DNA from: VRUE01 sp963732225
Lineage (GTDB): Bacteria > Actinomycetota > Thermoleophilia > Solirubrobacterales > 70-9
NCBI GenBank assembly: GCA_963732225.1
Contig: CAVSYR010000005.1
Span: 1-64,000 of the forward strand
Reading direction: 5' to 3'
Length of the DNA stretch: 64,000 bases
In this document: positions 52,215 through 60,289 of the stretch, piece by piece
Numbering within the stretch: position 1 is the first letter of the stretch
Layout of the letters: each line of letters opens with the position of its first letter
Notes under the pieces: model-generated
The model's database searches: none
The model's input: the letters and a program-made list of their open reading frames with translations, nothing else
Told to the model about the DNA's origin: nothing
Position numbers and translations under genes: made by a program

Positions 52215-52598
52215 TTACTTCCTCGATAGCCAGGCGAAGCCAGCGGCCATCGCCAGATTGGCGACGCCCGCGAAACGAAGACCGAGTTTGGCTCCTGGCC
52301 GGCTGACAGCGGGGGACTCGGCCCAAAGTGCATCGGTGGCGATCTCGGTGCCGCGCAACCAGGCCAGCGCCCACCAGTCGCGTTGCTCGCCGCGAACCTC
52401 GGCGATCGCGTGGGCAGCGGCAAAGGTGAGCCAGATTGGCGCGCAGCGGCGAAAGAGGTGTTCCGCATCGGGCGAGGGGTGCTCGTGGCCGATCAGCCGC
52501 AGCGTCGCCGCGGGGGCGAAGAGGGCGCCGCTGCCAAGGGCGAGATCGAAGGCGATCATGTTGCGGTTGGTGAGGCGCAGCGCCTGCTCGAGTGTCAT
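52215..52598 (-). CDS. Small hydrophobic membrane-associated protein
   Basis: About 127 residues from ATG 52598 (an ATG at 52610 adds four residues). Helices such as MIAFDLALGSGALFAPAATL, PIWLTFAAAHAIAEV and FAGVANLAMAAGFAWLSRK suggest four short membrane-embedded segments. First gene of the three-gene minus-strand unit, divergent from the RpiR gene. Function unknown. Confidence 0.7.
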   Translation of the reverse strand: MTLEQALRLTNRNMIAFDLALGSGALFAPAATLRLIGHEHPSPDAEHLFRRCAPIWLTFAAAHAIAEVRGEQRDWWALAWLRGTEIATDALWAESPAVSRPGAKLGLRFAGVANLAMAAGFAWLSRK

Positions 52599-52660
52599 CG
52601 CAGAACCCATCCAACCAGATTGCCGGAAGGGAAAGCACGGGGTCCGACGAATTGGACGCC

Positions 52661-53530
52661 GTGACCAAGACTGCGACCAAGACCCCCACCAGCACTGTCC
52701 CCAGCCTCAAGAGCCTTTCCGAGTACATCCAGGAGCGCTTCGAAGAGTTCTCGCGCTCGCAGAAAGACGTCGCCCGCTACATCGTCGATCACCTCGACGA
52801 GGCAGCCTTCCTCACCGCCGAGGAGTTGGCCCGGAGGGCGAGCACCTCGTCGTCGACGGTTGTGCGCTTCTCCCAGGCCCTCGGCTTCGAGGGTTACCCC
52901 GAGCTTCAGCAGGCGGCGATCGAGGAGTACCGCACGGCGGGTGCCGCGGCGGCAAGCGCGGCCAACTCCGGCGCTCTCTTCTCCTTCGACCACTCCGAGC
53001 TGGAGGGCTCGCTGGGAGCCGACTACGCCAACCTCGAGGAAACCGCGCGCAAGCTGACCCGGGAGCAGGTCGACGGCGCCGTCGCCGCCCTCGCCGAAGC
53101 CCAGCGCGTGGTGATCGTCGGCGTCGATCAGATGGCCTTCTTCGCAAGTTACCTGCGTCACACCCTCAGCCTGCTCGACATTCGCGCCGAAATCGTTGCC
53201 AGCACCGGCGGCGAGTCACTGCAGCGCTTGGGCAGGATCGACGAAGAAACACTCGTCATCATCCTTTCCTCCGGCCGTGCGCACCCGCTGCTGCTGCGGG
53301 CAATGAAGCTCGCTGTGCATCGCGGCGCCCGCACCCTCGCCGTTTCCGACGCCTCGATGTCAGAGGTGGGGGAGCACGCCGAGCTGACCCTCTACTACTC
53401 GTCGAACAGCCCCTCCTTCGCCCGCTCGAACACCGCGCTGATGGCTCTCGTCCAGGCTTTGGCCCACGGCCTCTACGCCCGCGACGAAGACACGCACAAA
53501 GATCGCATCCGCGCTTACAAGCTGAAGTAG
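52661..53530 (+). CDS. MurR/RpiR-family regulator
   Basis: 289 residues from GTG 52661 (GTG 52592 would overlap the divergent gene). The N-terminal HTH_6 domain (LSEYIQERFEEFSRSQKDVA, TAEELARRASTSSSTVVRFS then QALGFEGYPELQ) precedes a SIS sugar-phosphate-binding domain (RVVIVGVDQMAFFASYLRHT, ETLVIILSSGRAHPLLLRAM). Such regulators sense phosphosugars. The next gene starts 46 nt downstream with its own promoter. Confidence 0.88.
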   Translation: MTKTATKTPTSTVPSLKSLSEYIQERFEEFSRSQKDVARYIVDHLDEAAFLTAEELARRASTSSSTVVRFSQALGFEGYPELQQAAIEEYRTAGAAAASAANSGALFSFDHSELEGSLGADYANLEETARKLTREQVDGAVAALAEAQRVVIVGVDQMAFFASYLRHTLSLLDIRAEIVASTGGESLQRLGRIDEETLVIILSSGRAHPLLLRAMKLAVHRGARTLAVSDASMSEVGEHAELTLYYSSNSPSFARSNTALMALVQALAHGLYARDEDTHKDRIRAYKLK

Positions 53531-53563
53531 CGCCAGGCGCGACGGGCCAGCGGCTCGTCCACG

Positions 53564-53569
53564 TAATAT
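53564..53569 (+). promoter_or_regulatory. -10 hexamer of pdxS, leaderless type
   Basis: TAATAT, 7 nt before GTG 53577. The ATG at 53568 lies within the hexamer, so GTG 53577 is preferred. Confidence 0.45.
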
Positions 53570-53576
53570 GCGGTTG

Positions 53577-54464
53577 GTGAGCGAGCGAGCGACTTTCCGA
53601 GTCAAGACCGGCCTGGCCGAGATGCTTAAGGGCGGCGTGATTATGGACGTGGTCACGCCTGAGCAGGCACGGATTGCCGAGGACGCCGGCGCTTGCGCCG
53701 TTATGGCTTTGGAGCGGGTTCCGGCCGACATCCGCCGGGACGGTGGCGTTGCCCGCATGTCCGACCCGGCGATGATCAAGGGAATCCAGGGGGCGGTGAC
53801 GATCCCGGTCATGGCCAAGGCGCGGATCGGCCACTTCGCCGAGGCCCAGGTCCTGGAATCGCTGGAAGTCGACTACATCGACGAGTCCGAGGTGCTGACC
53901 CCGGCCGACGAGCGCCATCACATCGACAAGCTCGCCTTCGACGTGCCCTTTGTCTGCGGCGCCACCAACCTCGGCGAGGCGCTGCGCCGGGTCGGCGAGG
54001 GCGCGGCGATGATCCGCTCCAAGGGCGAGGCCGGCACCGGCAACGTGGTCGAGGCGGTCCGCCACATGCGCGAAATCACTTCTGGAATCAGGCGGCTGGC
54101 CCAACTCGGCCGCGAGGAGCTCGCCGGCGCCGCCAAGGAGCACCAGGCGCCGCTCGAAGTCGTCCACGAGGTGGCTGAGCGCGGCCGCCTGCCGGTGCCG
54201 CTCTTTTGCGCCGGCGGCATCGCTACGCCGGCCGACGCGGCGCTGATGATGCAGCTCGGCGCCGAGGGCAACTTCGTTGGCTCGGGGATCTTCAAGAGTG
54301 GCGACCCGGAGCGGATGGCCAAGGCGATCGTCGAGGCGACAACGCACTTCAACGATCCCGAGCGGGTGGCGGCTGCCTCGATCGGCCTCGGCGACGCGAT
54401 GCCGGGACTCGAGATCGCCGACCTCGCGGCCGCCGACGCGCTGCTCCAAGACCGCGGTGCCTGA
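53577..54464 (+). CDS. pdxS: Pyridoxal 5'-phosphate synthase subunit PdxS
   Basis: 295 residues. It makes PLP from ribose-5-phosphate, glyceraldehyde-3-phosphate and ammonia from PdxT. Typical blocks: FRVKTGLAEMLKGGVIMDVV with the catalytic Lys, AGACAVMALERVPADIRRDG, PVMAKARIGHFAEAQ, RSKGEAGTGNVVEAVRHMR, FCAGGIATPADAALMMQLGA and GSGIFKS. The GTG start is supported by the promoter hexamer; ATG 53568 would add three residues. It overlaps pdxT by 8 bp. Confidence 0.95.
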   Translation: MSERATFRVKTGLAEMLKGGVIMDVVTPEQARIAEDAGACAVMALERVPADIRRDGGVARMSDPAMIKGIQGAVTIPVMAKARIGHFAEAQVLESLEVDYIDESEVLTPADERHHIDKLAFDVPFVCGATNLGEALRRVGEGAAMIRSKGEAGTGNVVEAVRHMREITSGIRRLAQLGREELAGAAKEHQAPLEVVHEVAERGRLPVPLFCAGGIATPADAALMMQLGAEGNFVGSGIFKSGDPERMAKAIVEATTHFNDPERVAAASIGLGDAMPGLEIADLAAADALLQDRGA

Positions 54465-55047
54465 GCTGCGCCTCGGCGTGCTCGCCATCCAGGGAGGCTT
54501 CGAAGCGCACTGCGAAGTGCTGGGCAAGCTGGGAGCAGGAGTCGCGGAAGTGAGGCTCCCGGCTGATCTCGAGGACCTTGACGGGCTCGTGATCCCGGGC
54601 GGCGAGAGCACGACGATCTCGATGGGAATCTCCTCGGCGGGGCTGGCGGAGCCGATCCGCGCTCTGCACGGCGCCGGCGGGACGATCTTCGGCACCTGTG
54701 CCGGGATGATCGTCTGCGACCGTGAGCACCTCGGCCTGATTGACGCCAGCGCCGCCCGCAACGCCTTCGGCCGGCAGCTGCAGAGCTTTGAGGCGGACCT
54801 CGAGATCGCCGGAATCGGCGACGAGCCGCTGCGCGCGGTCTTCATCCGCGCGCCCTGGATCGAGCGCTGTGGCGATGCGGTCGAGGTGCTCGCCTCCTAC
54901 GAGGGGCACCCGGTGGCGATTCGCGAGGGCCGGGTGCTCGCCTGCGCCTTTCATCCCGAGCTGACCGACGATTCGCGAATGCACGCACTTTTCATGGCCA
55001 TGACTACAAGCGCCCGCGAGCGGGAGCACGAGGAGGCGGAGACGTGA
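54457..55047 (+). CDS. pdxT: Pyridoxal 5'-phosphate synthase glutaminase subunit PdxT
   Basis: 196 residues from GTG. A class I glutaminase that feeds ammonia to PdxS: GVLAIQGGFEAH at the start, PGGESTTI, GTCAGMI with the nucleophile Cys and the His-Glu pair in CAFHPELTDD. The GTG start lies inside the end of pdxS, and the stop overlaps the following GTG by 4 nt. Confidence 0.95.
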   Translation: MPELRLGVLAIQGGFEAHCEVLGKLGAGVAEVRLPADLEDLDGLVIPGGESTTISMGISSAGLAEPIRALHGAGGTIFGTCAGMIVCDREHLGLIDASAARNAFGRQLQSFEADLEIAGIGDEPLRAVFIRAPWIERCGDAVEVLASYEGHPVAIREGRVLACAFHPELTDDSRMHALFMAMTTSAREREHEEAET

Positions 55048-56147
55048 GAGACCCCAGAGCGGAGAACCTGGCGAAGATCCTGGTCGGCTACTCGACCAAG
55101 GTAAAAGCGGGCGAGGTGGTCTCGATCGATGGCGAGGTTGGCGCCGAGCCCCTGTTGCGGGCGATCTACGAAGAGGTGCTGAAGGCGGGAGCCCACCCGA
55201 TCATCAACGTCGGCCTCGACGGGCTGGCGGCGATCTACTACGAAAACGCCAGCGACGAGCAGCTGGAGTGGGTCTCGCCGCTGATGGAGTGGACGGTCGA
55301 CAACGCCGACGTGCGGATCGGCGTCGGCGCCAGCGCCAACACACGCGAACTCTCGAAAATCCCGCCCGAGCGCCAGACCCGCCGCCAGACCGCGACCGGC
55401 CCGGTGCTGAACCGGATGATGGAGCGCAGCGCCGCTGGTGACTTCCGCTGGTGTTACACGCTATTCCCGACCAATGCTTATGCCTCAGAGGCCGAGATGA
55501 GCCTCGCCGCCTATGAGGACTTCTACTTCGGTGCCTGCCTCGCCGACGATCCCGATCCGCTGACGGCCTGGAAGCGCGCTTCGTCCGAGTGCGAACGCCT
55601 GGCCGAGTGGATCCAGGGCCAAGAGGAGGTGCGGGTCACCGCTCCCGGCACCGACATCAAGCTCGGCATTGCCGGTCGCACCTTCATCCCCTGCGTCGGC
55701 GACCACAACATGCCCGACGGCGAGTTCTTCACCGGCCCGGTCGAGGACTCGGTCGAGGGCGAGGTGACCTTCCACCTGCCGGCGGTGATCGCCGGCCGCG
55801 AGGTCTCCGGAGTGCGCCTGCGCTTCGAGGCCGGCAAGGTCGTCGACGCCAGCGCCGAGCGCGGCGAGGAGTTCCTGATCCAGCTGCTCGATACCGACGA
55901 GGGCGCCCGCCGCCTCGGCGAGCTCGGCATCGGCACCAACTACGCGATCGACCGCGGCACGCTCGAGGTCCTGCTCGACGAGAAGATCGGCGGCACCGTC
56001 CACATGGCGGTCGGCAAGTCCTACCCGGAGTCGGGTGGCGTCAACGACTCAGCCGTCCACACCGACCTGGTCTGCGACCTGCGGCTCGGCGGCAAGCTCG
56101 AAGTGGACGGGATCGTGATGCAGGAAAACGGCAAGTTTGTCGTCTGA
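55044..56147 (+). CDS. Aminopeptidase, M29 family
   Basis: 367 residues. It is similar to thermophilic aminopeptidases T/AmpS: NLAKILVGYSTKVKAGEVVS, GTDIKLGIAGRTFIPCVGDH, NMPDGEFFTGPVEDSVEGEV, ELGIGTNYAI, HMAVGKSYPESGGVNDSAVH then TDLVCDL. The Glu, His, Tyr and Asp ligands of the two-metal site are present. It is co-transcribed with pdxST, an association with no obvious metabolic reason. A hairpin overlaps the stop codon. Confidence 0.9.
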   Translation: MRDPRAENLAKILVGYSTKVKAGEVVSIDGEVGAEPLLRAIYEEVLKAGAHPIINVGLDGLAAIYYENASDEQLEWVSPLMEWTVDNADVRIGVGASANTRELSKIPPERQTRRQTATGPVLNRMMERSAAGDFRWCYTLFPTNAYASEAEMSLAAYEDFYFGACLADDPDPLTAWKRASSECERLAEWIQGQEEVRVTAPGTDIKLGIAGRTFIPCVGDHNMPDGEFFTGPVEDSVEGEVTFHLPAVIAGREVSGVRLRFEAGKVVDASAERGEEFLIQLLDTDEGARRLGELGIGTNYAIDRGTLEVLLDEKIGGTVHMAVGKSYPESGGVNDSAVHTDLVCDLRLGGKLEVDGIVMQENGKFVV

Positions 56148-56157
56148 GGCAGACGAC
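56139..56157. terminator. Hairpin overlapping the aminopeptidase stop codon
   Basis: GTCGTCTG pairs with CAGACGAC around AGG. The TGA is inside the left arm and loop. Confidence 0.6.
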
Positions 56158-56163
56158 GAAGCG

Positions 56164-56610
56164 CTATTGGTTCGGGATTGGCGATCCCGCTAGGAGGAAG
56201 AACCAGACCGTCAGGGTCGCGCCGGCTAGTAGAACGGAGCCCATTAGGACTGCCTCGACCACGGTGGTGCCGCCGGCGCGGGGGGAGGAGTCGCGCATGC
56301 TCTTGAGCCAGGTGGGACGCATCGGCGCCAGTTGATTGGTGCCGGTGACGCCGATGTAGAGGCGGTTGAGGCGACCGATCAGCCACGCCACCAGGAGCAC
56401 CGAGACGACGATGCCGGCGGCGACGACGAAGTAGGGACCCTGGCTGGGGAACTGGGTGTGGGAGACCTTGGAGCCGATGTAGAGCCAGCCCAGCGGGATT
56501 GCCGTCCAGATCGAGAGCGCGACCAGCAGCATCGCGACGAAGATCAGGCTCGCGGCCAGTCCCCTGGCCGCTCCACCTCTGTGCGACTCGGTGACCATTT
56601 CCACACTCAT
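56164..56610 (-). CDS. Small membrane protein
   Basis: 148 residues from ATG 56610 with three hydrophobic helices (LIFVAMLLVALSIWTAIPLG, YFVVAAGIVVSVLLVAWLIG, and EAVLMGSVLLAGATLTVWFF). A cytosolic loop holds RDSSPRAGGTTVVEA. Divergent from yebC with 12 bp between the start codons. Function unknown; similar proteins occur in related actinobacteria. Confidence 0.75.
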   Translation of the reverse strand: MSVEMVTESHRGGAARGLAASLIFVAMLLVALSIWTAIPLGWLYIGSKVSHTQFPSQGPYFVVAAGIVVSVLLVAWLIGRLNRLYIGVTGTNQLAPMRPTWLKSMRDSSPRAGGTTVVEAVLMGSVLLAGATLTVWFFLLAGSPIPNQ

Positions 56611-56615
56611 ACAAT
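56610..56615 (+). promoter_or_regulatory. -10 hexamer of yebC, leaderless type
   Basis: TACAAT, 7 nt before ATG 56623; the same hexamer and spacing as at the TetR gene. Confidence 0.55.
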
Positions 56616-56622
56616 GCCAGCT

Positions 56623-57375
56623 ATGTCTGGACACTCGAAGTGGTCTTCCATTAAGCACAAGAAGGGTGCCGCCGACGCCAAGCGGGGCAAGCTCTTCACC
56701 AAGTTGGCCCGCGCAATCACAGTTGCAGCGCGCGATGGCGGGCCTGACCCCGACTCCAACACGCCCCTGGCGACCGCGGTGCAAAAGGCCCGCGACGCCT
56801 CGATGCCGAAGGAAAACATCCAGCGGGCGATTGACCGCGGCTCGGGTGTCGGAACCGACGCCGACGCGATCGAGCAGGTCCTCTTCGAGGGCTACGGCCC
56901 GGGCGGTGCGGCGATCCTGGTCGACGCCCTGACCGACAATCGCAACCGCACCAGCGCCGACGTTCGCCACGCCTTCACCAAGCACCACGGCAACCTCGGT
57001 GAGCCCGGGTCGGTCGCCTGGATCTTCGAGAAACGCGGCGTCATCGTCGTCGACGCCAGTCGCTACGGCGAAGATGACCTGATCGTCGCGATCGACGCCG
57101 GTGCCGAGGACGTGCGCGAGGACGGCGAGCAGCTGCGGGTGATCTGCGAGCCGGCCGACCTCGGCGCCGTGCGCGAGGCGCTCGAGGGCAGCGGGGTCGA
57201 GCTCGAGTCGGCCGAGGTGACGATGGAGCCGAAAAGCACCGTGATGGTCAAGGGCACCGACGCCGAGTGGCTACTCAAACTCGTCGACACGCTGGAGGAG
57301 CACGACGACGTCAACGAGGTGCACGCCAACTTCGACGTCCCCGCCGAGATCATCGAGAAGCTGGCGGCCGCCTGA
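56623..57375 (+). CDS. yebC: YebC/PmpR family protein (TACO1-like)
   Basis: 250 residues. The N-terminus MSGHSKWSSIKHKKGAADAK and the later DPDSNTPLATAVQKARDASM, PKENIQRAIDRGSG, YGPGGAAILVDALTDNRNRT are diagnostic. It is annotated as a transcriptional regulator; recent work links the family to ribosome stalling relief. It lies upstream of ruvCAB, a very common bacterial order. Confidence 0.95.
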   Translation: MSGHSKWSSIKHKKGAADAKRGKLFTKLARAITVAARDGGPDPDSNTPLATAVQKARDASMPKENIQRAIDRGSGVGTDADAIEQVLFEGYGPGGAAILVDALTDNRNRTSADVRHAFTKHHGNLGEPGSVAWIFEKRGVIVVDASRYGEDDLIVAIDAGAEDVREDGEQLRVICEPADLGAVREALEGSGVELESAEVTMEPKSTVMVKGTDAEWLLKLVDTLEEHDDVNEVHANFDVPAEIIEKLAAA

Positions 57376-57411
57376 GGGAGGCATCCGGAGCTAGTCCCAG
57401 AATCCCTTGCA

Positions 57412-57939
57412 ATGCAAGTTGTGATGGGGATCGACCCGGGTGCAGCGAATCTGGGCTTTGGAGTTGTACGGATCGAGGGCAGCCGCATGGTTGCGCTCGA
57501 CGGTGGTGTGGTCGAAACCTCGGCGGAGCTGCCGATGGAGCGTCGCCTGGAGCGGATTCACAGCTCGCTGGCGGAGCTGATCGATTGGCACCAGCCGGCG
57601 GCGATGGCGCTCGAGGACCTCTACTTCGGCAAGAACGTGCACTCGGCGATGGCCGTCGGCCGGGCCAGTGGCGCGGCGATGCTGGCCGCCGCCCAGCGCG
57701 ACGTGCGCTGCTTCACCTACACGCCGCAGGCGATCAAGAAGTCCGTCTGCGGCTCCGGCGGCGCCGGCAAGGAACAGGTGCAGCGGATGGTCGGCACCCT
57801 GCTCGGCCTGCCCGAGCCGCCGACGCCCGACCACGCCGCCGACGCGCTCGCGGTGGCGATCTGCCACGGCGGCGCGACCGGGCGCGAAGCGGCGACCCTG
57901 GCGGCCGAAGAAACCGCCTCGCAAAGGCTGGCCGGATGA
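57412..57939 (+). CDS. ruvC: Crossover junction endodeoxyribonuclease RuvC
   Basis: 175 residues. It resolves Holliday junctions with RuvAB. Catalytic acidic residues lie in GIDPGAANLGFGVV (Asp), ALEDLYFGKN (Glu) and TPDHAADALAVAICH (two Asp). ATGA overlap with ruvA. The weakly conserved C-terminal tail is longer than in E. coli. Confidence 0.95.
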   Translation: MQVVMGIDPGAANLGFGVVRIEGSRMVALDGGVVETSAELPMERRLERIHSSLAELIDWHQPAAMALEDLYFGKNVHSAMAVGRASGAAMLAAAQRDVRCFTYTPQAIKKSVCGSGGAGKEQVQRMVGTLLGLPEPPTPDHAADALAVAICHGGATGREAATLAAEETASQRLAG

Positions 57940-58532
57940 TCGCCGCGGTGCGCGGGGAAGTGATGGTGCGACGCTCCGATCACGTCGTCGTCGACGCCGG
58001 CGGCGTTGGCTACCGGCTTGCTGTCTCCTCCGAGACGCTGAAGGCGGTGCCGGCGACGGGCCGCGAGGTCTTCCTTCACGCCGAGTTGATCTCCCGCGAG
58101 GACTCACTCGCCCTCTTCGGCTTCGCCTCCGAGGAGGAGCGAGATCTCTTCGGCGAGCTTATCTCGGTCAGCGGCGTCGGCCCCAAGGTGGCGATGGCAG
58201 CGCTCTCCGGCGGACCGGCGCGCGAACTGTTGCGGGCGATCGCCGCCGGCGATGCCAAACGCTTTCAGGCGGTTCCCGGCATCGGCAAGCGCACCTCGGA
58301 GCGGATCATCGTCGAGCTGCGCGAGAAGGTCGCCGGCGCCCTGGAGGACGAGGTGACCGGGCTGGCGGCGGACGGCAGCGACGCCCGCGGCCTCGCCCGC
58401 GATGGCCTGGTCAACCTCGGCTACGCGCCGCTGGAGGCCGAGCAACTACTTGAAGGCATCGACGGTGAGGATGCCGAGCAGCTGCTCGCCGCCGCCCTGC
58501 GCAAAGCCGGCTCCTCGCGGAGCAAGGCATGA
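57936..58532 (+). CDS. ruvA: Holliday junction branch-migration subunit RuvA
   Basis: 198 residues, usual length. N-terminal OB fold (IAAVRGEVMVRRSDHVVVDA, GGVGYRL), two helix-hairpin-helix motifs (LISVSGVGPKVAMAALSG, FQAVPGIGKRTSERIIVEL), and domain III (LVNLGYAPLEAEQLLEGI), which binds RuvB. Coupled on both sides by 4-bp overlaps. Confidence 0.95.
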   Translation: MIAAVRGEVMVRRSDHVVVDAGGVGYRLAVSSETLKAVPATGREVFLHAELISREDSLALFGFASEEERDLFGELISVSGVGPKVAMAALSGGPARELLRAIAAGDAKRFQAVPGIGKRTSERIIVELREKVAGALEDEVTGLAADGSDARGLARDGLVNLGYAPLEAEQLLEGIDGEDAEQLLAAALRKAGSSRSKA

Positions 58533-59611
58533 GCGATCGCATCCGTACGCCGGGGATCGACGGCCCCTTTCCCCCGGGTGACGAGACACCCCCTGACGAC
58601 GTGCGGGTGCACGACGCCAGGGCCGATGTTCCCGACGAGGACCTCGACCGCTCGCTGCGGCCACGCACCCTCGCCGACTTCGTCAACCAGGAGCAGGTCA
58701 CCGCGCAGCTGGCGATCTTCATCGAGGCGGCGCGCGGGCGCGACGAGCCGCTCGACCACGTGCTGCTCGCCGGGCCCCCCGGCCTCGGCAAGACCTCGCT
58801 CGCCCACATCGTTGCCGAGGAGATGGGGGTGCCGTTGGTCCAAACCGCCGGTCCGGCTCTGGAGCGCAAGGCCGACGTCGCCTCCTTCCTCACCGCGCTG
58901 GAGCCCGGCAGCGTCTTCTTCGTCGACGAGATCCACCGCCTCGGCCGCGCGGTCGAGGAGACGCTCTACCCGGCGATGGAGGACGGCGAGCTGCCGGTCG
59001 TGCTCGGCCAGGGCGCCGGCGCCCGCACCGTCACCCTGCCGCTGCCGCCGTTCACCCTGATCGGCGCCACCACCCGCGCCGGCCTGCTGACGACGCCCCT
59101 GCGTGACCGTTTCGGACTCTCACACCGCCTCGAGCACTACGGGCCCGAGCACCTTGCCCAGATCATCATGCGCTCGGCCGGCATTCTCGGGGTCGAGATC
59201 GACTCCGAGGGCGCTCAGACGATCGCCGAACGCTCGCGCGGCACTCCGCGCGTCGCCAACCGCTTGCTCAAGCGGGTGCGGGATTTCGCCCAGGTAAAAG
59301 AGCGGGGAACGATCGATGCCGTCGTCGCCGATGCGGCGCTGGCGATGCTCGAGGTCGACGCCGGCGGCCTCGACCGCAGCGACCGCGCCCTGCTCGACGT
59401 CGTCGCGACCAAGTTCTCCGGCGGCCCGGTCGGCCTCTCGACGCTGGCCGTCGCGATCGGCGAGGAGGCCGACACGATCGAGGATGTTCTCGAGCCATAT
59501 CTGCTCCAACAGGGCCTTCTAAAGCGCACTCCACGCGGTCGGGTGATCACTCCTCGGGCCTATGAGCACCTCGGCCTGCCGGTGCCCGAAGGAGCGAACA
59601 GCCTCTTCTAG
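58529..59611 (+). CDS. ruvB: Holliday junction helicase RuvB
   Basis: 360 residues. AAA+ motor: Walker A AGPPGLGKTSLAHIVA, Walker B VFFVDEIHRLGRAVEE, sensor 1 LIGATTRAGLLTTPLRDRFG and a C-terminal winged helix (YLLQQGLLKRTPRGRVITPR). It has a longer acidic N-terminal extension (about 45 residues) than the family minimum. The TAG overlaps the left arm of the 166-nt palindrome at 59610. Confidence 0.95.
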   Translation: MSDRIRTPGIDGPFPPGDETPPDDVRVHDARADVPDEDLDRSLRPRTLADFVNQEQVTAQLAIFIEAARGRDEPLDHVLLAGPPGLGKTSLAHIVAEEMGVPLVQTAGPALERKADVASFLTALEPGSVFFVDEIHRLGRAVEETLYPAMEDGELPVVLGQGAGARTVTLPLPPFTLIGATTRAGLLTTPLRDRFGLSHRLEHYGPEHLAQIIMRSAGILGVEIDSEGAQTIAERSRGTPRVANRLLKRVRDFAQVKERGTIDAVVADAALAMLEVDAGGLDRSDRALLDVVATKFSGGPVGLSTLAVAIGEEADTIEDVLEPYLLQQGLLKRTPRGRVITPRAYEHLGLPVPEGANSLF

Positions 59612-59775
59612 GGTCCGGCCGGATGTTCCGCGTGTGCGACTGGCGAGCGCCGGAGCAAGCGGAACAAGGACGCAAGGAGGTCGAATAGTCGTGCACTATT
59701 CGACCGACTGAGGACGCGGTGCCGCGCCGTTTCCGCCGCCGCCAGACGTGCGCGAGGGACATTCGGCCGGACCCT
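59610..59775. repeat. 166-nt concentric imperfect palindrome after ruvB
   Basis: The outer arms (AGGGTCCGGCCGGATGTTCC onward, 36 bp, imperfect) are symmetric about 59692. The innermost arm GGTCGAATAG/CTATTCGACC (59679-59688 with 59696-59705) is perfect and has the same centre. The middle parts pair partly. It fills the gap between ruvB and the next promoter. Confidence 0.8.
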
Positions 59776-59778
59776 CAG

Positions 59779-59784
59779 TAACCT
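59779..59784 (+). promoter_or_regulatory. -10 hexamer of the zinc-ribbon/PAS gene, leaderless type
   Basis: TAACCT, 9 nt before ATG 59794. Confidence 0.4.
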
Positions 59785-59793
59785 GCTGCTGGG

Positions 59794-60282
59794 ATGCCGT
59801 TCTTCATTTGCCCCAACTGTGGCCACAGGGAGGTCAGCGCGGAGCGAACCGCAGGGTTCAGCGCGCGCCCGAAGGGCTGCTCGAAATGCGGCTTCGGCTT
59901 CGTCTTCGAGCTGCTCGACGACTACTACCCGGCACCAAACGCGGCCTTTTTCGTCTGCGACCAGCAGGCGCGGGTGATCGACGCCGGGCGCGGCAGCTTC
60001 GAGCTGACCGGGCTGACCGACGAGGACGTGATCGGCCGGCCGGTGCAGGAGGTTCTCGGCCTTGAATGGCGCGCCGAGGCAAGCGGCGACGAACCGCGCG
60101 AAGGCAACGGTGGCAGCAGCACCGACCCGATCGCGACCTCGCTGGAGTGGGGCGTGCGCTCGCTCGGTAAACGCGTCTCGGTAAACGCCGAGGGCGATCT
60201 ACCGGCGGAGGCGGTTGCCGATGTCTTTCCTGCCTATGACGACGACGGGGGACTGCTGATAGTCCTCACCCCGGAGGGTTGA
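59794..60282 (+). CDS. Zinc-ribbon and PAS domain protein
   Basis: 162 residues. An N-terminal zinc ribbon (FICPNCGHREVSAERTAG, then GCSKCGFGF; four Cys) joined to a PAS domain (AAFFVCDQQARVIDAGRGSF, ELTGLTDEDVIGRPVQEVLG). There is no output domain, so it would act by protein contact, sensing redox, ligand or metal state. It directly precedes secDF (7 bp), an unusual neighbour; YajC would be more usual there. Confidence 0.8.
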   Translation: MPFFICPNCGHREVSAERTAGFSARPKGCSKCGFGFVFELLDDYYPAPNAAFFVCDQQARVIDAGRGSFELTGLTDEDVIGRPVQEVLGLEWRAEASGDEPREGNGGSSTDPIATSLEWGVRSLGKRVSVNAEGDLPAEAVADVFPAYDDDGGLLIVLTPEG

Positions 60283-60289
60283 GAGCAGC

